In this document: positions 26,780-35,139 of the stretch, piece by piece
How positions within the stretch are numbered: the first letter of the stretch is position 1
Layout: every line of letters begins with the position of its first letter
Assembly (NCBI RefSeq): GCF_014268585.2
Contig: NZ_CP077092.1
Coordinates: 4,308,501 to 4,372,500 of the forward strand
Origin: Pseudomonas iranensis
GTDB taxonomy: Bacteria; Pseudomonadota; Gammaproteobacteria; Pseudomonadales; Pseudomonadaceae
Direction of reading: 5' to 3'
Length of the DNA: 64,000 nucleotides
Notes under the pieces: model-generated
Database searches by the model: none
What the model saw: only the letters and a program-made list of their open reading frames with translations
Told to the model about the DNA's origin: nothing
Made by a program: the position numbers and the translations under genes

Positions 26780-29700
26780 TCAACCTCGGGAAACCGGCAA
26801 CGGCGCAAACAACGCCTCGATATCACTCTGTTCCAGTTTGAATCCGCCCGTCGTGCCACCCTCAAGCACCGCCCCGGCCAGCGCCGCTTTCTCCTGCTGC
26901 AACGCCTGGATCTTTTCTTCGACGGTGCCTTTGGCAATCAACTTGTAGACGAACACCGGATTGTTCTGCCCGATGCGATACGCCCGATCAGTCGCCTGAT
27001 TCTCCACTGCTGGGTTCCACCACGGATCGAAGTGAATCACCGTGTCCGCCGCCGTCAGGTTCAGACCAGTGCCCCCGGCCTTGAGGCTGATCAGGAACAA
27101 CGGCACCTTGCCGCCCTGGAAATCCCTCACCGGCGTGCGCCGATCGGTGGTGTCGCCGGTCAGCAATGAGTAGGCAAGCCCGCGTTGCTGCAACTCCTGC
27201 TCGATCAGCGCCAGCATCGAGGTGAATTGGGAAAACAGCAGAATGCGCCGACCTTCGCCGAGCAATTCTTCGAGCATCTCCATCAGGCTGATCAGCTTGC
27301 CGCTGCCCGAGCGCAACGCTTTCGCCGTCAGCGGCATATTGACCAGGCGTAGATCGCAGCAGACCTGGCGCAGCTTGAGCAGCGCATCGAGGATGATGAT
27401 CTGACTGCGCGCCACGCCGCTGCGGGCGATTTCGTCGCGGACCTTTTTGTCCATCGCCACACGCACCGTCTCATAGACGTCGCGCTGACCATCGCTGAGT
27501 TCGACCCAGTGGATGATCTCGGTTTTCGGTGGCAACTCGGTGGCGACCTGATCCTTCTTGCGTCGCAGCAAAAACGGCTTGATGCGCGCGGTCAGGTGCT
27601 GCATGCGCTGCACATTGCCGTGTTTCTCGATCGGCGTGCGGTAATCGCGGTTGAAGGATTTGCTGTCGCCGAGCCAGCCGGGCATGAGGAAATGGAACTG
27701 CGACCACAGCTCACCGAGGTGGTTTTCCAGCGGCGTACCGCTCAGACACAAGCGCTGACGGGCCTGTAAGTCACGGGCGGCCTGGGCGGCTTTGCTCAGC
27801 GGGTTCTTGATGTTCTGCGCTTCGTCGAGAATCAGCACGCTCCACAACTGCGGCTGCAAGATTTCCAGGTCCCTGGGCAGCAATGCATAAGTGGTCAGCA
27901 CCAAGTCGTATTCGCCCAGAGTGGCAAAGTCCTTTTGCCGCCCGCTGCCGTGCAGCGCCAGTACTTTCAACTGCGGCGTGAAGCGCTCGGCCTCGTCGAG
28001 CCAGTTGGGAATCAGGCTGGTCGGCATCACCGCCAGTGCCGGACAGTCCAGACGCCCGGCGTGTTTCTCCGTGAGCAGATGCGCCAGGGTCTGCAGGGTT
28101 TTACCCAGGCCCATGTCATCGCCCAGAATGCCGCCGACCTCCAGCTCGCGCAGGGTCTGCATCCAGTTCAGGCCTTCGAGTTGATACGGGCGCAGCTGCG
28201 CGTTGAGGCCGGCCGGCGCAGCAACCTGGGCGTGGCTGGAATTCTGCAGACGCTTGGCAAAAGTGCGCAGACGTTCGCCGCCCTGCCAGTCCAGCGGCAC
28301 GCCATCGAGCATACTCAGGCGCGCGGCGTCTGGAGCGGTCAAACGCAGCGCATCGCCTTGGTGTCCGCCCAGGTACAGCTCGCCGAGCGTCGCCATCAGC
28401 GGTTTGACCCGACTCAGCGGCAACGCGACTTTGGCGCCCGCCGGTTCGCCAAAACCGCTGGGCTTGAGCTCGATCAGGATTTTTTCATCATCGCTGCGCT
28501 GCGCCAGATTGACCGGGTCGAGCAAGCGCGGCTGGGTCCGCAACAGGTGCAGAAGGATCGGCAGCAAGCTGTAACGTTCGCCGTTGACGACGATACCCAA
28601 CTGCAGATCAAACCACTGATGCGTGGCCTCTTCTTCGACCTCGGCGTACCACTGTTCAACCGGTTGTACATCGAAATGGAAACCGGGACTGATCTCGATT
28701 TTCCAGTCTGCGGCGCGCAGTGTGGCCAGCCCTTCGTGCATGAACCCGAGCCAGGCGGAATCATCCGGCAAGGTAAACATCTCGCCAGGACGATCCATTG
28801 CACTCTTGCGCGTGGCTTTCTTGAAGCCATGTTTTTGCAGGTTCTGGCGCAGCTTCTTTTCCAGCGCCGGTTGACGCTGAATGCGCTGGGTTTCGCTGCC
28901 GTTGAGGATCATCACTTCCGGGTTGCGATCCACCGCCGGATGACCGTTGTAGGTAAACAGCAGAGCGGCGCGGTGCTCCAGCACATATTCCCAGCGCGAG
29001 CGTTCTCGGCCGCTGACCAGGGTCAGTTGCGGCTGCGGCAGCACGTCATCGAGGATCCGTTCGGTGAGTTTGTGCGGTGGCGCAATTTGGGTCGCCGCGC
29101 TCATGCGATGGCTGAACTGCATGGCCTGACGCGCCGGAATATCTGGCGCCTGGGTCAAATGACAGGCGAGTTTTTCTTCCAGCTCAGTGAACAGCGGGCC
29201 AACCTGGCGCTGCTCGCGATCAAGATAATAAAGCGGCTCCAGCGCCAGCACGGTTTCCTGCGCGGCTTCGGCACTGCTCCATTGCGCGCGGAATCCGCCA
29301 TCGGCCTGCTCAGCCCAAGAGAACTGACCGACGCGTTTCACCCCCGGTGTCAGCGCTCGCAGGTCTTCGAAGTCGAGGAACAGCCGCGAAGTACGCAGGA
29401 GCATTTCCAGCAGTTCGGCGCCACTGCTGCCTTCCAGCGGATAGCCGCTGTAATAGGCGTGATGGGAATGCATGGCGACCAACAGCCGGGCGATGCGCAG
29501 ATCCAGCTCGGACAGGTAGCCGGGCTGGCGCATGAGCATTTCCGCGAGCGAGTACATCGGTTTGACCTCGCGTAATTCGCCGCTCTTGAGCTGGTAAACC
29601 TTGAAAATATCCAGCAGCCACTTGCCGTTCGCAGACGTCGGTTTGAGCTTGTAAAACAGACGCGTACCTGCGGTTTGCGCACTTTCTTCAGCGGGCTTGG

Positions 29701-30073
29701 CCGGCACGGGAATTGTCGAAAGCCAATGCTCCAGCGCTCGTCCCAACGGGGTCTGCGCGTCACTTCCAGACGCATCCTCGCCAGTGCCCAGCAGGTGATA
29801 GAGCACCGCTGCGCTGTGCTTGCAGTCGATTGCAACAGGACAGCTGCACAGGCAACGCAGGTTTACCGACCCCAGCCGATCTTCGGACAGATAAATGCTT
29901 TGCTCATACGCCTGAAGTTGCGAGCCGACGCAGAACGCCTCTATCTTCCTGTCATCGATCTCGAGGATCTCGACCCGGTCATCGGCAGCATAAGCCCGGG
30001 CCTTGGCCAACGCCTTGCTACTGAATGCGTGGGTCCATGTCAGCCCTTTGAGCCGCTCGATGAAAATGCTCAT
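26780..30073 (-). CDS. SWIM zinc-finger SNF2-family helicase (copy 2, longer)
   Basis: 1097-aa paralogue of the gene at 23966-26656. The SWIM finger is C76-x-C78-x5-C84-x-H86 (LRCLCSCPVAIDCKH). The middle region is about 200 residues longer than in copy 1. The motor has GDDMGLGKTLQTLAHLL (K658), ILDEAQNIKN, LCLSGTPLENHLGELWS and AGGTGLNLTAADTVIHFDPW. From Walker A to the C-terminus the two proteins are nearly collinear, with long identical runs. It starts 9 bp after mtnP, so it looks like the last gene of a nagZ-mtnP-SNF2 operon. Function unknown; remodelling, repair or defence are possibilities. Confidence 0.9.
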   Translation of the reverse strand: MSIFIERLKGLTWTHAFSSKALAKARAYAADDRVEILEIDDRKIEAFCVGSQLQAYEQSIYLSEDRLGSVNLRCLCSCPVAIDCKHSAAVLYHLLGTGEDASGSDAQTPLGRALEHWLSTIPVPAKPAEESAQTAGTRLFYKLKPTSANGKWLLDIFKVYQLKSGELREVKPMYSLAEMLMRQPGYLSELDLRIARLLVAMHSHHAYYSGYPLEGSSGAELLEMLLRTSRLFLDFEDLRALTPGVKRVGQFSWAEQADGGFRAQWSSAEAAQETVLALEPLYYLDREQRQVGPLFTELEEKLACHLTQAPDIPARQAMQFSHRMSAATQIAPPHKLTERILDDVLPQPQLTLVSGRERSRWEYVLEHRAALLFTYNGHPAVDRNPEVMILNGSETQRIQRQPALEKKLRQNLQKHGFKKATRKSAMDRPGEMFTLPDDSAWLGFMHEGLATLRAADWKIEISPGFHFDVQPVEQWYAEVEEEATHQWFDLQLGIVVNGERYSLLPILLHLLRTQPRLLDPVNLAQRSDDEKILIELKPSGFGEPAGAKVALPLSRVKPLMATLGELYLGGHQGDALRLTAPDAARLSMLDGVPLDWQGGERLRTFAKRLQNSSHAQVAAPAGLNAQLRPYQLEGLNWMQTLRELEVGGILGDDMGLGKTLQTLAHLLTEKHAGRLDCPALAVMPTSLIPNWLDEAERFTPQLKVLALHGSGRQKDFATLGEYDLVLTTYALLPRDLEILQPQLWSVLILDEAQNIKNPLSKAAQAARDLQARQRLCLSGTPLENHLGELWSQFHFLMPGWLGDSKSFNRDYRTPIEKHGNVQRMQHLTARIKPFLLRRKKDQVATELPPKTEIIHWVELSDGQRDVYETVRVAMDKKVRDEIARSGVARSQIIILDALLKLRQVCCDLRLVNMPLTAKALRSGSGKLISLMEMLEELLGEGRRILLFSQFTSMLALIEQELQQRGLAYSLLTGDTTDRRTPVRDFQGGKVPLFLISLKAGGTGLNLTAADTVIHFDPWWNPAVENQATDRAYRIGQNNPVFVYKLIAKGTVEEKIQALQQEKAALAGAVLEGGTTGGFKLEQSDIEALFAPLPVSRG

Positions 30074-30082
30074 GGACAGTCC

Positions 30083-30832
<750 letters not shown>

Positions 30833-31843
30833 TTACTCGATCAGTTGAGCGTCTTTGAGCGCGCCGAGGGCGGTGAGCCAACGCGGGTCCTGACGATAAT
30901 CGGTGCTGGCGAAGGCCTGCCCGCGCATCTTCGCGATGCGCGCGGAAGGCTTGACCTTCATACGCTGGGCGGCACTCAACGCCAGCTCGGCTGCCGCGCG
31001 GTCGTTGCACACCAGACCCATGTCGCAACCGGCACTCAGCGCGGCTTCGATGCGGCTGGCAGCGTCGCCGACCACGTGGGCGCCGGCCATCGACAGATCA
31101 TCGCTGAAGATCACGCCATCGAACTGCAACTCGCCGCGCAGGATCTCCTGCAGCCAGCGTCGGGAGAAACCGGCGGGCTGCGAGTCGACTTGCGGATAGA
31201 TGACGTGGGCCGGCATGACGGCGGCCAGCTGCTTGCTCAAACGGGCGAAGGGCACCAGATCATTGGCGCGGATTTCGTCGAGACTGCGCTCGTCGTTCGG
31301 AATCGCCACATGGGAGTCGGCTTCGGCCCAGCCGTGTCCCGGGAAATGCTTGCCGGTGGCGGCCATGCCCGCGCTGTTCATGCCGCGAATGAATGCACCG
31401 GCGAGCAAGGCTGCGCGCTCGGGATCGCCTTCGAAAGAACGGGTGCCGACCACAGCGCTGCGCTGATAGTCCAGATCCAGCACCGGGGCGAAACTCAGGT
31501 CGAGTCCGACCGCCAGCACTTCAGTGGCCATAATCCAGCCGCATTGCTCGGCGAGGTACTCTGCATTCGGGTTATCGGCGATGGCGCGCATCGCTGGCAG
31601 ACGGACGAAACCCTGACGCAAGCGCTGCACGCGCCCGCCTTCCTGATCCACTGCCAGCAGCAGATCCGGGCGAATCGCGCGGATCGCGGCGCTGAGCTCG
31701 CGCACCTGGCGTGGATGCTCAATGTTACGGGCGAAAATGATCAGGCCGCCCACTTCGGGCTGACGCAACAATTGGCGATCTTCGGCCGTCAGCCAGGTAC
31801 CGGCGACGTCCACCATCAACGAGCCTTGCAGGCCAGCAGTCAT
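30833..31843 (-). CDS. nagZ: beta-N-acetylglucosaminidase NagZ
   Basis: 336-aa cytosolic GH3 enzyme of peptidoglycan recycling; it removes GlcNAc from 1,6-anhydromuropeptides, making the AmpR signal for AmpC induction. Visible motifs are GLIIFARNIEHP, LLLAVDQEGGRVQRLRQGF, the catalytic-loop His in GKHFPGHGWAEADSHVAIP, and the nucleophile Asp in FSDDLSMAGAHVVGDA. The start is at 31843 (AAGGAATCTCT upstream); an in-frame ATG 13 codons upstream lies in the terminator hairpin and is unlikely. It sits just after the psrA terminator, so it may have its own promoter or be read through. Confidence 0.96.
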   Translation of the reverse strand: MTAGLQGSLMVDVAGTWLTAEDRQLLRQPEVGGLIIFARNIEHPRQVRELSAAIRAIRPDLLLAVDQEGGRVQRLRQGFVRLPAMRAIADNPNAEYLAEQCGWIMATEVLAVGLDLSFAPVLDLDYQRSAVVGTRSFEGDPERAALLAGAFIRGMNSAGMAATGKHFPGHGWAEADSHVAIPNDERSLDEIRANDLVPFARLSKQLAAVMPAHVIYPQVDSQPAGFSRRWLQEILRGELQFDGVIFSDDLSMAGAHVVGDAASRIEAALSAGCDMGLVCNDRAAAELALSAAQRMKVKPSARIAKMRGQAFASTDYRQDPRWLTALGALKDAQLIE

Positions 31844-31851
31844 AGAGATTC

Positions 31852-31935
31852 CTTGAAAACGAAAAACCCGATCTGCTTGCATTCGCTACCGTGGGCAACG
31901 CCCGGACGGTTAGCAGAATTCATGCAGATCGGGTT
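31852..31935 (-). terminator. long branched-free hairpin terminator/attenuator of psrA before nagZ
   Basis: Arms at 31865-31884 and 31916-31935 pair with two mismatches. Inside, GCTACCGT (31885-31892) pairs with ACGGTTAGC, and GGGC-AAC-GCCC forms the tip. Together this makes a nearly continuous stem over 71 nt. On the minus strand it is followed by TTTTTCGTTTTC just before the nagZ ribosome site. Confidence 0.8.
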
Positions 31936-32001
31936 CAGTACGAGAGTCGGCATGGCCGGCTAGCTTAGCGGATACCAGCTGCCGCGCCCACCCGTGCGCG
32001 G

Positions 32002-32709
32002 TCAAACCTTGGCGGCGACCGACATGGATTTGCTGCGCGGACGCAATTGTGCGCTGGCCATGGCTGTATCGGTGACGCCGGTTTCGGCGCGCATGCCGGC
32101 AGCGAGGAACGGCACCATCAGGCGCATCACTTGTTCGATGGAGGTATTGACGCCGAAATCGGTCTCGGCGATCGCGCGCAAGGCCTTGATCCCGGACATG
32201 CTGAACGCAGCGGCGCCAAGCATGAAGTGCACGCGCCAGAACAGTTCGATCGGCGGAATGCGTGGCGCCGCTTCATTGACCAGCAGCATGTAGCGGCGGA
32301 ACACTTTGCCGTACATGTCTTCCAGATAACGCCGCAAGTGGCCCTGGCTTTGACTGAACGCGAGGCCGAGCAAGCGCATGAAGATCGACAGGTCATTACC
32401 GCTGCGAGGCTGCACGACGAGCGCCTGCTCGACGAGAATTTCCAGCAACTCCTCTAGGGTCGGCTTGTTCTCAGGCTTGGCCTGACGGCGCTCCAGCTCT
32501 TTATCAAGGCTGACGCAGAACGGACCGAGGAAGCGCGAGAACACGGCCTGGATCAGCGCCTTTTTCGAGCCGAAGTGATAATTCACCGCAGCCAGATTGA
32601 CGCCAGCCTTGCTGGTGATCAAACGCAATGAGGTTTCAGCGAATCCTTTCTCCGCGAACAACTGCTCGGCAGCATCAAGAATGCGTTCAACGGTTTCCGA
32701 CTGGGCCAT
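32002..32709 (-). CDS. psrA: TetR-family regulator PsrA
   Basis: 235-aa TetR/AcrR repressor-activator that senses long-chain fatty acids, represses fadBA and itself, and activates rpoS in Pseudomonas. The HTH (residues about 5-55) reads ERILDAAEQLFAEKGFAETSLRLI...NLAAVNYHFGSKKAL. The C-terminal ligand domain contains LLGLAFSQSQGHLRRYLEDMYG. The start is at 32709 with GGAG in GGCGGAGTAGCC. Two overlapping operators of the PsrA type lie 15-45 bp upstream, supporting both identity and autoregulation. It is divergent from lexA. Confidence 0.95.
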   Translation of the reverse strand: MAQSETVERILDAAEQLFAEKGFAETSLRLITSKAGVNLAAVNYHFGSKKALIQAVFSRFLGPFCVSLDKELERRQAKPENKPTLEELLEILVEQALVVQPRSGNDLSIFMRLLGLAFSQSQGHLRRYLEDMYGKVFRRYMLLVNEAAPRIPPIELFWRVHFMLGAAAFSMSGIKALRAIAETDFGVNTSIEQVMRLMVPFLAAGMRAETGVTDTAMASAQLRPRSKSMSVAAKV

Positions 32710-32724
32710 GGCTACTCCGCCTGA

Positions 32725-32751
32725 CAAACACTTGTTTGAAACATACGTTTC
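32725..32751. promoter_or_regulatory. tandem PsrA operators
   Basis: CAAAC-ACTT-GTTTG (32725-32738) and GAAAC-ATAC-GTTTC (32738-32751) both match the PsrA box as I know it, (C/G)AAAC-N4-GTTT(G/C). They share one base and lie just before psrA, consistent with autorepression. Confidence 0.85.
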
Positions 32752-32893
32752 AGCCTGTGCCTTGTCAAGCCTGCCGGTTCGTTTTGGGAATGGTCGGTCA
32801 GCTATTTAACCACACAAGGCGCCAGCATTAATAAGTGCTCTGCGCGACCGCTCGGCGGGCGGCAAAAAAACGCCCATTGCCAAGACCGCTTCA

Positions 32894-32909
32894 CTGTATA
32901 TAATCCCAG
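32894..32909. promoter_or_regulatory. SOS (LexA) box 1 upstream of lexA
   Basis: CTG-TATATAATCC-CAG fits the 16-bp CTG-N10-CAG LexA consensus with the AT-rich centre. It overlaps a likely -10 (TATAAT). Confidence 0.92.
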
Positions 32910-32912
32910 TCA

Positions 32913-32928
32913 CTGTATAAAAAGACAG
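32913..32928. promoter_or_regulatory. SOS (LexA) box 2 upstream of lexA
   Basis: CTG-TATAAAAAGA-CAG, a second CTG-N10-CAG box 19 bp downstream of the first and just ahead of the lexA start. Tandem boxes usually mark lexA itself. Confidence 0.9.
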
Positions 32929-32938
32929 AGCGATCAAT

Positions 32939-33547
32939 ATGCTAAAGCTGACGCCACGCCAAGCCGAGATTCTGGCCTTTATCAAACGTTGCCTCGAAGA
33001 CAACGGCTATCCGCCCACCCGTGCGGAAATCGCTCAGGAACTGGGTTTCAAATCGCCAAATGCGGCGGAGGAACATCTCAAGGCCCTGGCCCGCAAGGGC
33101 GCGATCGAGATGACCCCAGGTGCTTCCCGCGGCATCCGTATTCCCGGATTCGAAGCCAAGGCCGATGACTCCACCCTGCCGATCATTGGCCGAGTGGCTG
33201 CCGGCGCGCCGATCCTCGCCCAGCAGCACATCGAAGAATCCTGCAACATCAACCCGACCTTCTTCCATCCTCGCGCCGACTACCTGTTGCGTGTGCACGG
33301 CATGAGCATGAAGGACATCGGCATCTTCGACGGCGACTTGCTGGCAGTTCACACTACTCGCGAAGCGCGTAATGGTCAGGTTGTGGTTGCCCGTATCGGC
33401 GACGAAGTGACGGTCAAACGCTTCAAGCGTGAAGGCAGCAAAGTCTGGCTGATCGCTGAAAACCCCGAGTTTGCCCCTATCGAAGTCGACCTGAAAGATC
33501 AGGAACTGGTGATCGAAGGCTTGAGTGTCGGCGTCATTCGCCGCTAA
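32939..33547 (+). CDS. lexA: SOS repressor LexA
   Basis: 202-aa repressor of the SOS regulon. The winged-helix DNA-binding domain (1-70) has [25 protein letters not shown] as recognition region. The self-cleavage site is A88-G89 in [11 protein letters not shown]. The Ser/Lys dyad is S123 in HGMSMKDIG and K160 in [11 protein letters not shown]. Two SOS boxes lie upstream. It is followed by sulA, whose Shine-Dalgarno begins immediately at the lexA stop (TAAAGGAGG), so the pair forms an SOS operon. Confidence 0.98.
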   Translation: MLKLTPRQAEILAFIKRCLEDNGYPPTRAEIAQELGFKSPNAAEEHLKALARKGAIEMTPGASRGIRIPGFEAKADDSTLPIIGRVAAGAPILAQQHIEESCNINPTFFHPRADYLLRVHGMSMKDIGIFDGDLLAVHTTREARNGQVVVARIGDEVTVKRFKREGSKVWLIAENPEFAPIEVDLKDQELVIEGLSVGVIRR

Positions 33548-33557
33548 AGGAGGCTCC

Positions 33558-34031
33558 ATGCAGTTCCCACACACACCTCAGCAAACACAACTGCCTTTGT
33601 TTGAAGCGTTTCTGGCGCAGCCGATAGCGCCGATCCTCAAAGAAGTGGTCGAGCGTGACTGGAATGCCAAACCTGACGCCTTCAGTGAGCTATCGCTGCG
33701 CGGTGCGGCCGGGAACTGCCTGAACCTGCTCGCCCCGATCCTGCGTGAGCTCAGCGAGGATCAGGATGCTCGCTGGCTGACGCTGATCGCCCCACCCGCC
33801 AGCCTGACGCAAACCTGGCTGCGCGATGCCGGCCTGAATCGCGAACGCATTCTACTGCTGCAACCGCGCGGCACTCAAAGTGCTCAGCAACTGGCGTGCG
33901 ACGCGTTGCGACTGGGTCGCAGCCACACCGTGGTGACATGGCTAAACCCGTTGAATGCCAATTCGCGGCAACAACTGATCAGCGCCGCGCGTACGGGCGA
34001 AGCTCAGAGCCTGAACATTCGTTTGGGTTGA
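33558..34031 (+). CDS. sulA: SOS cell-division inhibitor SulA
   Basis: 157-aa protein that blocks FtsZ polymerisation during SOS. It is recognised by the SulA/RecA-like core: RWLTLIAPPASLTQTWLRDAGLN, ILLLQPRG and HTVVTWLNPLN. The start at 33558 has a perfect AAGGAGG 8 nt upstream. It is cotranscribed with lexA, as in P. aeruginosa. An 8-bp perfect hairpin (GGCTTCTC...GAGAAGCC, 34066-34089) lies 35 bp downstream but lacks a T-run, so it is at best a weak terminator. Confidence 0.93.
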   Translation: MQFPHTPQQTQLPLFEAFLAQPIAPILKEVVERDWNAKPDAFSELSLRGAAGNCLNLLAPILRELSEDQDARWLTLIAPPASLTQTWLRDAGLNRERILLLQPRGTQSAQQLACDALRLGRSHTVVTWLNPLNANSRQQLISAARTGEAQSLNIRLG

Positions 34032-34065
34032 TGATTGATGGCAATGCGCGCTGTGTGAAGCGCAG

Positions 34066-34089
34066 GGCTTCTCCAGGGACAGAGAAGCC
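34066..34089 (+). other. 8-bp hairpin downstream of sulA
   Basis: GGCTTCTC and GAGAAGCC flank CAGGGACA. No T-run follows on either strand, so termination is not assured. It may protect the lexA-sulA 3' end. Confidence 0.4.
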
Positions 34090-34130
34090 GATCTGAAGCG
34101 CAAGCGACCGAGAAAAGGCCACAGCGTGAA

Positions 34131-34364
34131 TCAATGAAGAACCCGCGGCCCCTCTTCCTTATCAAACTCGCCTTCAACCATACGACCCGCCATCTGTACG
34201 CCAACGCTCAACATCGCTTTGGCGATTTCAACGTGCTGGCCCTGCAGGAACGCTTTGGCATCCTCGGAGAAATCCAGCGTCACCAGAGAACCTTCGTCCT
34301 CAGCCCTGCGCAGTTCGATTCGGCCGTCTGGTAACTCGACAATTTCTAGAAAGGACGTTGGCAT
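34131..34364 (-). CDS. conserved hypothetical protein, 77 aa
   Basis: Small acidic soluble protein (TSFLEIVELPDGRIELRRAE..., ending EGEFDKEEGPRVLH). There is no signal peptide or TM helix and no domain I can name. A purine-rich AGAACAG precedes the ATG. It occurs at the same place next to sulA in P. aeruginosa (PA3009, from memory), so it is probably real. Convergent with sulA and co-directional with the DUF6586 gene upstream. Confidence 0.7.
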   Translation of the reverse strand: MPTSFLEIVELPDGRIELRRAEDEGSLVTLDFSEDAKAFLQGQHVEIAKAMLSVGVQMAGRMVEGEFDKEEGPRVLH

Positions 34365-34470
34365 ATAGGTCTGTTCTCCACGAAAGGCAGCGATTATATA
34401 GACATCATTCGAGCTTCGCTCAGGATCTTGACCAGCAGCATGTTTCAGATTGCCACTGCGCCAAACTACC

Positions 34471-34995
34471 TCAGCACTCGTTCAAGCCTTCCCGGAAACG
34501 CAGGGCCAGGCCCTTGAGGTTCTGCCGCCAGCTCTCCAGCTCATCTCGACTGAGCTCTTCTGGCGCCTCTTCTTCATCAAGATTAATCGCTTGAATCAGC
34601 GGCTGCGTCACATCGCCTTTCGGCTTGCGTGGCGCCCTCGGTGGCTGAAACAGTGCTGCGTGCGCCGCCAGCAGTTTCGCCAGCCAGGTTTCGGGATTAC
34701 CGGCCAGCTCGACCATTTCCGCCAGCTCCGGGATCGCTATCGAGTCCAGCACTTCGCGCCTCAGCAACTCCTCCGCCCTCGGCGAATTGGCCTGCGGCAG
34801 ACGATAAAAGCCAGCGATCTCATGACACAAGCCCAGCAGTGCGCCGTAGAGGTGAAACAGCGCCGACTCACGCCCGGCCTGGATAAGCGCCAGAGAATTC
34901 ATCGCCCGCCCTTCTTCAGCGCGAGCCAGAGCTTCGAGCGCCAAGCCGGCGAAATAGATCTTCTGGTTGGTGCGGGTATAGAGTTCGTGGGCCAT
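34471..34995 (-). CDS. DUF6586-like conserved protein
   Basis: 174-aa, largely helical cytosolic protein. The N-terminal MAHELYTRTNQKIYFAGLAL and the motif ALFHLYGALLGLCHEIAGFYR recur in Pseudomonas proteins at this locus (PA3010-type). An acidic segment NLDEEEAPEEL precedes the C-terminal helix. The start at 34995 has GGAGG at ideal spacing, making the ATG five codons upstream unlikely. Function unknown. It lies downstream of topA behind a terminator. Confidence 0.75.
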   Translation of the reverse strand: MAHELYTRTNQKIYFAGLALEALARAEEGRAMNSLALIQAGRESALFHLYGALLGLCHEIAGFYRLPQANSPRAEELLRREVLDSIAIPELAEMVELAGNPETWLAKLLAAHAALFQPPRAPRKPKGDVTQPLIQAINLDEEEAPEELSRDELESWRQNLKGLALRFREGLNEC

Positions 34996-35080
34996 GACGG
35001 CAGCCTCCACAACGAAATAATTGCTTCACACAGGTCGGACAGTGTCGTGGATCAGCCGATGCCACCGCAAGCACAAAACA

Positions 35081-35121
35081 AAAAGGCCGCATGAAACCCT
35101 CAAGGTTTCATGCGGCCTTTT
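35081..35121. terminator. strong terminator after topA
   Basis: A 15-bp-plus stem AAAAGGCCGCATGAAACC / GGTTTCATGCGGCCTTTT with a 5-nt loop, 19 bp past the topA stop. A/T runs on both sides. Confidence 0.9.
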
Positions 35122-35139
35122 CGCTGTTCAGACTAGCAC

